From assembly GCA_036924085.1 (NCBI GenBank), contig JAVGWX010000002.1, positions 47,898,916-47,962,915 on the forward strand: DNA of 64,000 bases. Direction: 5' to 3'. This document shows, piece by piece, positions 1-10,065 of the stretch. A model generated the notes under the pieces. It had not been told where the DNA came from, did no database searches, and saw only the letters and a list, made by a program, of their open reading frames with translations. How positions within the stretch are numbered: the stretch's first letter is position 1; the number at the start of each line of letters is the position of its first letter. This stretch comes from Ariolimax columbianus (Eukaryota; Mollusca; Gastropoda; Stylommatophora; Arionidae). The translations under genes were made by a program, and so were the position numbers.

Positions 1-90
1 ACGAACAATGACCAAGGAACTAAGAAAAATTGCTTGAACATAGCTGTTTTTTTTAAACATTAACATTTTTTAGTATAATGCACTGCGTAA

Positions 91-1175
91 AGCTAGCAAT
101 GCTATCGTGTCACATGAACTGTTACAACAGGTATCACTGCCATAGCACACGTGCAGCTAGCAATGCTATTATGTAAAATGAAGTGCTACAACAGGTATCA
201 CTGCCATAGCACACGTGCAGCTAGCAATGCTATTATGTAAAATGAACTGCTACAACAGGTATCACTGCCATAGCACACGTGCAGCTAGCAATGCTATTAT
301 GTAAAATGAACTGCTACAACAGGTATCACTGCCATAGCACACGTGCAGCTAGCAATGCTATTATGTAAAATGAACTGCTACAACAGGTATCACTGCCATA
401 GCACACGTGCAGCTAGCAATGCTATTATGTAAAATGAACTGCTACAACAGGTATCACTGCCATAGCACACGTGCAGCTAGCAATACTATTATGTAAAATG
501 AACTGCTACAACAGGTATCACTGCCATAGCACACGTGCAGCTAGCAATGCTATTATGTACAATGAACTGCTACAACAGGTATCACTGCCATAGCACACGT
601 GCAGCTAGCAATGCTATTATGTAAAATGAAGTGCTACAACAGGTATCACTGCCATAGCACACGTGCAGCTAGCAATGCTATTATGTAAAATGAACTGCTA
701 CAACAGGTATCACTGCCATAGCACACGTGCAGCTAGCAATGCTATTATGTAAAATGAACTGCTACAACAGGTATCACTGCCATAGCACACGTGCAGCTAG
801 CAATGCTATTATGTAAAATGAACTGCTACAACAGGTATCACTGCCATAGCACACGTGCAGCTAGCAATGCTATTATGTAAAATGAACTGCTACAACAGGT
901 ATCACTGCCATAGCACACGTGCAGCTAGCAATGCTATTATGTAAAATGAACTGCTACAACAGGTATCACTGCCATAGCACACGTGCAGCTAGCAATGCTA
1001 TTATGTAAAATGAACTGCTACAACAGGTATCACTGCCATAGCACACGTGCAGCTAGCAATGCTATTATATAAAATGAACTGCTACAACAGGTATCACTGC
1101 CATAGCACACATGCAGCTAGCAATGCTATTATGTAAAATTAACTGCTACAACAGGTATCACTGCCATAGCACACG
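91..1175. repeat. 64-bp minisatellite, about 17 copies
   Basis: Near-identical tandem units of 64 bp run head to tail; the word agctagcaat recurs at 91, 155 and every 64 bp after. Divergence is a few point changes (for example tgaagtgc for tgaactgc, catgca for cgtgca near 1110). Each unit holds the palindrome tagca-a-tgcta, and nearly every unit holds CACGTG. The array lies upstream of the first TRPC exon seen here, presumably in an intron. Confidence 0.97.
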
Positions 1176-1588
1176 ACATTTATTTGAATTATGGTACATG
1201 TAAGAATGCCAGTTGTAGTGTGGGCCCTATGATTTATGTATAGCAATCATTAAGCAATGAGACATATCATGATTACCGTTTCAATCGGTTATAACATGTG
1301 TCACACATGTCTACTGTACTGGTACTCAGATTGAAAGGGTTAGGTTCATTGTAAGCTTCCATGAATGTTGTAAAAGGTGATTAAAGAAAGTTGTGCACGA
1401 GGATAGCAGCTTGACCTTGCCAAAACACAATTATAAATGCTTGGATACCAATTGTCTGTAAAGTGCTATCAATAAGGAGGTAAGGAGCGAAAAGATGAAT
1501 CAACACTCTTAATCATATGTTACGTCTCTTGCAGTTTGAATCACAGAATAAGGCTTGGCGGACCTATGGGGGTCCTTGTCTTATATAG
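1176..1588. other. intronic sequence before the first visible TRPC exon
   Basis: I see no coding signal, transposon or repeat here. A strong-looking acceptor (tacgtctcttgcag) ends at 1534, and a second, weaker one (tccttgtcttatatag) ends at 1588. The 54 bases between them read FESQNKAWRTYGGPCLI in a different frame from the channel exon and then stop at 1586-1588. Confidence 0.6.
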
Positions 1589-1797
1589 AGCAATACCTAA
1601 CGCTTTGTGCATTGTTTACATTCTCAGACGATACGGCTGTGCCACTGTACACTGCCAATAGTCCACAGATGGTTAACAGCACTTCCCTAGTGGAGACAGT
1701 GGGCATGTACTTGTTTGGCATATACCATGTCGTTATCATTATCGTCCTTATCAACATGCTCATAGCCATGATGTCACATTCATTTGAGGACATCCAG
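1589..1797 (+). CDS. TRPC-like channel exon: pore helix and S6
   Basis: The frame reads EQYLTLCALFTFSDDTAV, then a glycosylation-type NST, then S6 as YLFGIYHVVIIIVLINMLIAMM and SHSFEDIQ, ending at the donor CAG|gtgagt (phase 0). The S6 stretch LINMLIAMM is diagnostic of TRPC channels, where S6 lines the pore and ends at the gate. The pore segment LCALFTFSD lacks the usual W and G of the family's FWxxFG motif. The start is uncertain. The frame is closed by TAA at 1549, so a start at the strong acceptor ending 1534 would need a frameshift. The AG at 1587-1588 (or 1589-1590) keeps the frame open and is used here. A decayed or misassembled exon start is possible. Confidence 0.85.
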
Positions 1798-2424
1798 GTG
1801 AGTAGCAGCGTACGACACTTAGATATGTTAAGAGCATCACGAGATTACCGTAGAAGGAACGATAATTAAACAAAGAAGTTCATGTTTTATAAGGAATGAC
1901 AACACATAACATCGAAAGTGCCAAAGTCATCAAGATTAATGGTCAGATAATTTACTAAATTGCACATTTTTACCGTACTGATCTGGGAAATAACAATGAC
2001 GAAGATGGAGCACATCACATCCACAGCTTGTCTCCAGCAAGGAACAATAAGATCGCTGACAATCTGCCCCCAAAAAGAAGTGCACATCAGTTTAGAAAAC
2101 AAAGTTTATAAAGGAAATGTTCCAATTGAAAAGCCCCATACAGACTGTAACCTACAACTCCTCGTTTACCGATGTATTCACCAGCGACAAACCAGATCCC
2201 ATTAAAGATAAACTCACATTAAAAAAAATATTAAAATATGATTTATTTTGACAACTTGACATCTATCCTGTTACGGTTTCTCTCTTTTTATTCTCATACG
2301 CTTGACCATCAGGTAAATTTTGTTTTCACTTCAGCTGAGCATTGGTCTCCTATAATTGACTAAAACGATAACTGTGGAGTTACGATCAAATTTGCATGGC
2401 TAACTGAGGTTTCCCAACTATTTT
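1798..2424. other. intron, nothing recognised
   Basis: Short ORFs of 70-80 codons occur on both strands but have no family resemblance, so I treat them as chance. No repeat is obvious. Confidence 0.5.
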
Positions 2425-2500
2425 TGTGAGACAGCGTGGCCTTGGGGTGAAACATTCGTTTCCCAACGCATCTTGGTTCGAATCCCGCGGTGTCCAGTTT
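2425..2500 (+). repeat. tRNA-derived SINE head
   Basis: Contains an A-box-like block gcgtggccttggggtgaaac (2434-) and a canonical B box ggttcgaatcc (2475-2485), spaced as in a Pol III promoter. It is not a tRNA gene, because no closing acceptor stem is visible. The SINE body probably continues to about 2640. Confidence 0.6.
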
Positions 2501-2742
2501 GGCAGACAAGAGTTGTTTTGTTTTTTCTCGGTTCGATCATTCATTCACGTACAGAAGGTCATGGCAGCCAAACGTACTGCACACCTGCCAAGATACTTAT
2601 AACAACCAAATAGGTGGGCGGTTTAAGAAGTGACGTTCTGCAAAGGGTACGCTACTTACTATAACAACTGGTACGGGAACCAACGAAGATTCTCACTAAC
2701 ACTACCAACAATGATCGGTCTAAAACGTAGTGTCAGCCTTAC

Positions 2743-3950
2743 AATCATTGGTGTGCTGATTTCATTCCTCAAGTACTTGAAGATAACTCCTAACTAGAAT
2801 CATTGGTGTGCTGATTTCATTCCTCAAGTACTTGAAGATAACTACAATCATTGGTATGCTGATTTCATTCCTCAAGTACTTGAAGATAACTCCTAACTAG
2901 AATCATTGGTGTGCTGATTTCATTCCTCAAGTACTTGAAGATAACTCCTAACTACAATCATTGGTGTGCTGATTTAATTCCTCAAGTACTTGAAGATAAC
3001 TCCTAACTACAATCATTGGTATGCTGATTTCATTCCTCAAGTACTTGAAGATAACTCCTAACTAGAATCATTGGTGTGCTGATTTCATTCCTCAAGTACT
3101 TGAAGATAACTCCTAACTACAATCATTGGTGTGCTGATTTAATTCCTCAAGTACTTGAAGATAACTCCTAACTACAATCATTGGTATGCTGATTTCATTC
3201 CTCAAGTACTTGAAGATAACTCCTAACTAGAATCATTGGTGTGCTGATTTCATTCCTCAAGTACTTGAAGATAACTCCTAACTACAATCATTGGTGTGCT
3301 GATTTCATTCCTCAAGTACTTGAAGATAACTCCTAACTACAATCATTGGTGTGCTGATTTCATTCCTCAAGTACTTGAAGATAACTCCTAACTATAATCA
3401 TTGGTGTGCTGATTTAATTCCTCAAGTACTTGAAGATAACTCCTAACTACAATCATTGGTATGCTGATTTCATTCCTCAAGTACTTGAAGATAACTCCTA
3501 ACTAGAATCATTGGTGTGCTGATTTCATTCCTCAAGTACTTGAAGATAACTCCTAACTACAATCATTGGTGTGCTGATTTCATTCCTCAAGTACTTGAAG
3601 ATAACTCCTAACTATAATCATTGGTGTGCTGATTTCATTCCTCAAGTACTTGAAGATAACTCCTAACTAGAATCATTGGTGTGCTGATTTAATTCCTCAA
3701 GTACTTGAAGATAACTCCTAACTACAATCATTGGTGTGCTGATTTAATTCCTCTAGTACTTGAAGATAACTCCTAACTACAATCATTGGTGTGCTGATTT
3801 CATTTCTCAAGTACTTGAAAATAACTCCTAACTACAATCATTGGTGTGCTGATTTCATTTCTCAAGTACTTGAAAATAACTCCTAACTACAATCATTGGT
3901 GTGCTGATTTCATTTCTCAAGTACTTGAAAATAACTCCTAACTACAATGA
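2743..3950. repeat. 55-bp minisatellite, about 22 copies, with higher-order pattern
   Basis: The unit starts aatcattggtgtgctgattt. Every unit holds the perfect 12-bp palindrome tcaagtacttga (one carries ctctagtacttga instead). One unit near 2798-2841 is 11 bp short. Variant bases (gtg/atg, catt/aatt, actac/actag) recur in threes, which indicates 165-bp higher-order units. The last three units share cattt and gaaaat, so the 3' edge amplified separately. Confidence 0.96.
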
Positions 3951-4184
3951 CAATTACGGACAATATTCATTGGAAATGGTTTAAAACCAAGATCGTGCAG
4001 ATACAACAAAGACGACTTGGCAAGTCAGGTAGAAAACCAGCATATACATTGAAAGAGGGCTTAACGGATAGATGGATGTGGATTGAAACTATCCTCAACA
4101 CCACAGGCCATAACACGTGATGATGGTAATGATGACGACTGAACGTGTCAGCAGAACAGCTACAGTTAAGGGATTTGCCCCTAC

Positions 4185-4343
4185 CCAAGACGGATGTGTT
4201 GGACCAAAAGGTGCAAATATCGCCGTCAAGCTGTAAACTAGTGACACAACGTATTCCGTTCTCCGGACTACATCCTGCTAATTGCAAAGTCCTGTTCAAG
4301 GATGGGTAGCGGGAGATTGAGATCGACCGCAAAAGAAGAAGGA
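4185..4343 (+). repeat. SINE1 copy
   Basis: Matches the interspersed family seen at 16.3, 25.8, 37.2, 38.5 and 55.8 kb. The shared order is cggatgtgt, ggaccnaaaggtgcaaat, cgcngtcaagctgtaaacta, ttccgttctccggactacat and gattgaga, followed by a purine tail (aaaagaagaagg). The 62-bp minisatellite starts directly after the tail. Confidence 0.85.
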
Positions 4344-4344
4344 A

Positions 4345-4592
4345 TTTGCCCCATACACGACTACGGTATGCCCAGCATGCAGGCAGCTCAACAACTACTT
4401 AACAGATTTGCCCCATACACAACTACGGTATGCCCAGCATGCAGACAGCTCAACAACTACTTAAGAGATTTGCCCCATACACGACTACGGTATGCCCAGC
4501 ATGCAGGCAGCTCAATAACTACTTAATAGATTTGCCCCACACACGTCTACGGTGTGCCCAGCGTGCAGGCAACTCAATAACTACTTTCAATG
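4345..4592. repeat. 62-bp minisatellite, 4 copies
   Basis: Tandem units start tttgccccatacacgactac and contain cccagcatgcaggcagctc. The last copy is the most diverged (cacacgtctacggtgtgcc). It begins directly at the GAA tail of the SINE1 copy. Confidence 0.93.
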
Positions 4593-4990
4593 TGCTATAA
4601 ATAGCTGACGTACTTAACAGATCAAACGAGCAAATTCAATTACATTTGCATAATTATATAACATGATAATCTGTTATAGGCTGTTGTTTCTTGTAATGGT
4701 CATTCATACCAACAAATGGAAATATAACATGAGAACCCATAATCATGTTGACACCAGGCACAGAAAGCGAAAGTTAAATCGATATCAACAGCTTAGCCAA
4801 GAACTATAGTGTCAATAATGGAGAATATGAAACGCACCTGCGACAATGAATAATGATGGACACAGACTGAGTGAAGTGGCGGGAGTTTGTTGCTGTCATG
4901 AGAGACATCATTCGGCCTAATGGTCACTCACGTTTTCAGCAGCCATTATCATAAGACTCAAAACCGAAAGGAATGATAACATCCAGGTGA
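4593..4990. other. intron, nothing recognised
   Basis: AT-rich single-copy-looking sequence with no ORF, repeat or RNA signal that I can support. Confidence 0.5.
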
Positions 4991-5640
4991 TTGGATGTGT
5001 ACGATACTAAAGGTACAAACAGTAATGTGAAACTAAGGTATACAGTAAGCTATTTAAACAAATTGGATGTGTACGACACTAAAAGTGCAAAGAGTAATGT
5101 GAAACTAAGGTATACAGTAAGCTATTTAAACAAATTGGATGTGTACGACACTAAAGGTACAAACAGTAATATGAAACTAAGGTATACAGTAAGCTATTTA
5201 AACAAATTGGGTGTGTACGACACTAAAGGTACAAACAGTAATGTGAAACTAAGGTATACAGTAAGCTATTTAAACAAATTGGATGTGTACGACACTAAAG
5301 GTACAAAGAGTAATGTGAAACTAAGGTATACAGTAAGCTATTTAAACAAATTGGATGTGTACGACACTAAAGGTACAAACAGTAATGTGAAACTAAGGTA
5401 TACAGTAAGGTATTTAAACAAATTGGATGTGTACGACACTAAAGGTACAAACAGTAATGTGAAACTAAGGTATACAGTAAGCTATTTAAACAAATTGGGT
5501 GTGTACGACACTAAAGGTACAAACAGTAATGTGAAACTAAGGTATACAGTAAGCTATTTAAACAAATTGGATGTGCACGACACTAAAGGTACAAAGAGTA
5601 ATGTGAAACTAAGGTATACAGTAAGCTATTTAAACAAACA
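4991..5640. repeat. 72-bp minisatellite, 9 copies, open in one frame
   Basis: The unit starts ttggatgtgtacgacactaa; copies differ at a few sites (ggatgtg/gggtgtg, acaaac/acaaag, one tgcacg). Because 72 is a multiple of three, one + frame stays open over the array as repeats of DVYDTKGTNSNVKLRYTVSY. No start context, splice site or homology supports a protein, and the array lies in a TRPC intron. Confidence 0.95.
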
Positions 5641-6004
5641 AGGGACAGTGAACAAACGAAACCGCTTAACAAACAGCAAGACCAATAATAAGAATGGACT
5701 AGAAAACGAATACATTACATAAGGGGGCATTCATTAACCAGAAAATGGCAAAAAATGTGTGAATCATAGCATACCAGTTAGGACAGAGTAGGCCAAAAAA
5801 GAAATCTTTCATATTGTGAGACAAAAACAGAAATGTTATAAAATGTGTAAACGTAAATAAGTACACATGTTCATACATGAGCACATATTCAGATATGCAT
5901 AATACATAAATGTACTGTAAGTCGATAAAAACACATATATGTATCGATCAATTACCGCACCAGGTGGCACGCACACAAAGACACATACACAAACATACTG
6001 CCTT
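5641..6004. other. intron, nothing recognised
   Basis: AT-rich sequence with no supported feature. Confidence 0.45.
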
Positions 6005-6130
6005 TTCCTTCCCTGGCCGTAAGTCAGGTACCCATTTACAGCTAAGTTGGATAGAGCTATCGATAGTGGAGTTGAACGCCATACCTTTGCCACGAGTAGC
6101 CAGTGCTGTACCACTTCGCTTATAAGTCGC
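6005..6130 (-). repeat. SINE3-like copy
   Basis: Carries ccgtaagtcaggtacccat, tttacagct, then a B-box-like ggagttgaac and an A-box-side block. The same order is seen at 12.04 kb and, in the opposite sense, at 13.3, 39.0 and 43.8 kb. The strand is set by that comparison. Confidence 0.55.
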
Positions 6131-6198
6131 TAATATTAATAAGAGAGATGAATATAAATAAAGGCAGGCAGGTGGAAAAGAAAAGGGAGGAGATAAAA

Positions 6199-6350
6199 GG
6201 AAAGAGAGAGTGAGAGAGAGAGAGATAGAGAAAGATAGAGAGAGGGAAGTACAGGGAAGCTTGTGCAAAGGTATGGAATGCATTGAAACCCTGAGGTTGT
6301 GGGCGTCCTACAAGAAGTATAAACGGTTCTCAAGCTTAAATCAATGTCGA
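6199..6350. repeat. (GA)n microsatellite with a flanking repeat block
   Basis: Interrupted GA repeats run from about 6199 to 6246. The block after it (caagcttaaatcaatg near 6333) resembles a block after the (GA)n at 58.7 kb (caagctcaaaccaatg), so both may belong to one dispersed element that ends in GA repeats. Confidence 0.5.
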
Positions 6351-6889
6351 TTATCGTGGAACAGACGGGGATTTCAGTGGCCCTGAGATCAATCTGACCC
6401 TAGTGTCCAGGACTTTTGAAATAGTTGACGACAGGAGAACCTACGTTCTTGTAAATATCACTGAGGTGTTGGCGGGAGCGAGCATGGTGTACAGTGCCAG
6501 TTTCCCGGTGTGTTTCATATAGCAGAAGTTGCAACAATGGCGTAGATTAGATTGACTGACTTGCAGATCAAGCCCTCTATTATCTCAAACATTGCTTTCT
6601 GGAACACCACCAAACGGGTCTAAATAACTTAGTGAAACGTTATGTAACTACGCTTGTTGTAGGGCAAGGCGCCGTTTGGTGCATGTGGTGAGCGTTGATT
6701 TGACGTCATATCAGTAGGTCCTACAAGTTTCTGTCAAATCTGCTACAAAAGAAGAATCAGGAAATCCCTCAAGTGTGGAAGGATTGGACCAGTATATGAA
6801 GATGGCAGAGGAGATGGGAATTAAACTAAGAACCAGTTTCACATTGTTAGTTGGAGGCTGAGGGAAAGGGGTTATTGCGTCAGTAGAAG
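6351..6889. other. intron, nothing recognised
   Basis: No coding homology or clear repeat seen. Confidence 0.45.
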
Positions 6890-7130
6890 AGATACGGATG
6901 TCATGGTGGAATACAGAGGTAAGGATAGATTGAGAGTAGACACTTGTAGAAGGATGGAGGACGGAGGTAAGGATTGTTTGAGGGTAGAGACACCTGTTGA
7001 GGTAGTGAAGGATGGAGATCGGAGGTAAGGATTGTTTGAGGGTAGAGACACCTGTGGAGGTAGGGAAGGATGGAGATCGGAGGTAAGGATTGTTTGAGGG
7101 TAGAGACACCTGTGGAGGTAGTGAAAGATG
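6890..7130. repeat. 58-bp minisatellite, about 3.5 copies
   Basis: Units carry ggaggtaaggattgtttgag and ggtagagacacctgt with few differences. Minus-strand ORFs here (about 77-153 codons) only reflect the repeat. Confidence 0.88.
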
Positions 7131-7245
7131 CCATTGGCGTCTGTAGACAGTGTTCGTCTTCCTGGTTTAGGTGACACTGACGAAGAATGATAGCAAGAAG
7201 TAATGTAAAGGTGATAGGTATGTGTGTCAGTAGGTTTATAGCAGA

Positions 7246-7330
7246 AAGGGGTCGCTGTGGTCGAGAAGTAAGGCACTCGCCTCTGCTGACGATGAACGAA
7301 AATGATGGGCGATCGAATCCTGCAAGTTTT
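7246..7330 (+). repeat. tRNA-derived SINE head (diverged)
   Basis: An A-box-like ggtcgctgtggtcgagaag (7251-) and a B-box-like gcgatcgaatcc are spaced as in a tRNA promoter. No intact cloverleaf. Confidence 0.45.
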
Positions 7331-8000
7331 CAAGCGACCCCTGGTGTCAAAGGAGGTGGGACCAGAGTGCTTATATCCTGAGTTGCCTGCCGCCGTCTTG
7401 ACTTATGTCTTGCCACTAGTCTCAGGTAGCTCTGGACCAGACAATGAGGGTGATGACCAGCGCAGTTTCTTTCTCACTATTATCTAAATACAGAGCAAGC
7501 TACATCATCAAAACAAAACCGTCTGATGATGTCGCCATCATTGCTTGCCTAAGCATACAGGGGTGGAGACGACAGTATGATGGACAGAAACAGTGACGTC
7601 AAGAAAATTAACGATGTAAGATATACGAAATGTAAAACGTATTGTTGTCTGGAAGTTCTTAACAATGTCAGTGAAGTTCGAGAGGCCAGACTCAAACATA
7701 TTGGAAATATCAACAGTTATCAATGTATCGGTATTACGTCAGATTGAAGTAGCCCTGATAGCAGGGCCAGGTGAGAATTTCTGAATGGTCCATAAAAAGA
7801 CAGACACAACTGCCGGTCCATAAAGATATCTATAGCTACTGACTATTCTGGTCGAAGAATTCAATGTAGAATTGAGAGATGCTGCGGGTAAGGTTAAGAT
7901 TGGAAGGTAGTAGATGTGGCAATGGAGGTACTGCATAATGAAGCATGTCAATGTTGAGATACTATCATAATGCGAAGCAAACATGTAACAGGAAAAAGCT
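7331..8000. other. intron, nothing recognised
   Basis: No coding, RNA or repeat feature supported. Confidence 0.45.
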
Positions 8001-8410
8001 GTGGGTCCGGTTAGAAGACAGCACAGTTGAGACAGCTGGGGTCCGATTAGAAGACAGCACAGTTGAGGAGACAGCTGGGGTCCGGTTAGAAGACGGTACA
8101 GCTGAGGAGACAGCTGGGGTCCGGTTAGAAGACATCACAGTTGAGGAGACAGCTGGGGGTCCGGTTAGAAGACAGCACAGTTGAGGAGACAGCTGGGGTC
8201 CGATTAGAAGACAGCACAGTTGAGGAGACAGCTGGGGTCCGATTAGAAGACAGCACAGTTGAGGAGACAGCTGGGGTCCGATTAGAAGACGGCACAGCTG
8301 AGGAGACAGCTGGGGTCCGGTTAGAAGACAGCACAGTTGAGGAGACAGCTGGGGGTCCGGTTAGAAGACAGCACAGTTGAGGAGACAGCTGGTGGTCCGG
8401 TTAGAAGACG
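8001..8410. repeat. 39-bp minisatellite, about 10 copies
   Basis: The unit reads about ggggtccgattagaagacag then cacagttgaggagacagct. First and last copies have small indels. The core gaagacagcacagttga is shared with the 31-bp array that follows. The unit is a codon multiple, so open frames cross it on both strands (for example VRLEDSTVEETAG), without other gene evidence. Confidence 0.95.
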
Positions 8411-8435
8411 GCACAGTTAAAGAACAATCCAATAG

Positions 8436-8691
8436 AGGACAGAACAGTTGAAAAACAAGTAAATTGAAGACATCACAGTTTAAAAACAAGTAAATTGAAG
8501 ACAGCACAGTTGAAAAACAAGTAAATTGAACACAGCACAGTTGAAGAACAAGTAAATTGAAGACAGCACAGTTGAAGAACAAGTAAATTGAAGACAGCAC
8601 AATTGAAGAACAAGTAAATTGAACACAGCACAGTTGAAAAACAAGTAAATTGAAGACAGCACAGTTGAAGAACAAGTAAATAATGTCTTTT
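8436..8691. repeat. 31-bp minisatellite, about 8 copies
   Basis: The unit is tgaagacagcacagttgaaa then aacaagtaaat. It shares the 17-bp core gaagacagcacagttga with the 39-bp array just upstream; about 25 bases of transition lie between them. Confidence 0.94.
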
Positions 8692-9431
8692 TAGGCCACG
8701 ATTGTCAGTTCAAGTGTTTTATATATACAATGACATGTTTTTTGTTTGTTTTGGAGACTAGAGGAGTGTAATTTTTTCAAGATCCCTCAAAATCTGATAG
8801 ACTAACAGGTGGAGAAGTTGTGTACAAAAATTCAGCTCTCTTAGATATGAGGTAGATGTTTAATATTGGAGAAGTAGGAAGTCCACGCAATCTGACAACT
8901 GTCGTGTCAAGTCAAATAAAAGTGTTTGAAGCGTAGTCAATGCGTGGTTCGTGTCATTAAGGAATTAGGTAAATACTTAACTATGCGCTGGTAGACGATG
9001 CCAATGAAGTCAGATATAAGTTCAATTAGACAAGCCGAAACAGTAGGTATGCCAGGAATTCGGGGTTTGTCGATGCCGAGGAGCATTTGCTCGTAAAAGG
9101 GAGGTTTACAACAAAATATATCGAAGATGCAAAGGTTTGAGGCAATCGAAAAGACACGATGATTCTTAATCAAATCAGGAATAAGGCGGGGATCTTGGCT
9201 TTGTAAATATCATCATCATGTGATTCATACAAGGAAAGATTGGATATTTATTTACGACCTTGGCTGGACTGTATGAACGTACCATTATAATGCTAATATA
9301 TATGCTACATACACTTTGCCATTTTGATGTTAGCAAATAAGCTTAATACCTTAATCATTACAATGTTAACAAAAATACTAAAATAACTGAGTCTTTATTA
9401 TGTTCACAAATATACTGTTGTCTTTTGACAG
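8692..9431. other. intron, nothing recognised
   Basis: No supported feature up to the acceptor cttttgacag ending 9431. Confidence 0.5.
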
Positions 9432-9635
9432 ACGGACTGTGATGTGGAGTGGAAGTTTGCACGAACCAAGCTCTGGCTCAACTACATGGACGATGGAAGC
9501 ACGCTACCTGTTCCATTCAACATGATTCCCACCCCAAAGTCTGTCCTGTATGGCTGGCATGCTGTCAAAGAGGTCTTCAATAAGAACACGATAGTCGAGG
9601 AGCAAGGTCGACATCGAAGACAGACATTCCTTAAA
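9432..9635 (+). CDS. TRPC-like channel exon: TRP-box region
   Basis: Begins in phase 0 after ttttgacag and reads [20 protein letters not shown], then [20 protein letters not shown], and ends RRQTFLK at donor aaa|gttagt (phase 0). EWKFAR-x-KLW is the signature after S6 in TRPC and insect TRP channels; in known structures this TRP helix packs against the S4-S5 linker. PVPFN-x-x-PTPKS is the second conserved C-terminal block. Lysine and arginine at the exon end suit a basic cytoplasmic stretch. It joins without frame change to the upstream S6 exon and the downstream helix exon. All expected key residues are present. Confidence 0.95.
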
Positions 9636-10065
9636 GTTAGTATTTCAATGATTCATCGTCTTCTTTCTTTTGTCCTGCTGGTGTTCTTCCCTCAGCTGCT
9701 TGCCTTTACAGTAAACTTGTTCCATGTTTTGCTTCCTGACAGCGATGGTATCTGCAGCAACATGCCTTATATGGTGAGATTGCTAGAGAAACAGATGGAC
9801 GAACGGTTTGCATGTTGACGAGGACATCAACACTGATGTCAGGTATACGTTATTTTCCTCTCGAAGCTAAAATAAAGCCTACACTGTACATTGTGTGGTG
9901 ACTGTAGCAACAAGTGGCCGTTTTTCCTCAGCCATTTAAATTCAACTGTGGACTTCAACAATGGGAATAAATGCCGTAATCATTGATCAGTGTGCTAGCC
10001 TCGTGCGCATCACTGTTAGATGACAAATTACAATATGCCTTGTAGGCTGCAATAGTTCTATCTTG
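9636..10065. other. intron, nothing recognised
   Basis: The exon frame runs on to about 9818 by chance past the donor. No other feature seen. Confidence 0.45.

Noticed and set aside
91..1175. CRISPR-like regular repeats
   Set aside because: Units are contiguous 64-bp tandem copies without unique spacers, in an animal genome with introns. The same holds for the other arrays.
2425..2500. tRNA gene
   Set aside because: A and B boxes are present but no complete cloverleaf or acceptor stem. The same applies to 7246, 27.6, 43.77, 51.56 and 53.19 kb; these are SINE heads.
9636..9818. Extension of the TRP-box exon to 9818
   Set aside because: A GT donor at 9636 in good context and family length argue that the reading after FLK is intronic; the later residues have no TRPC similarity.
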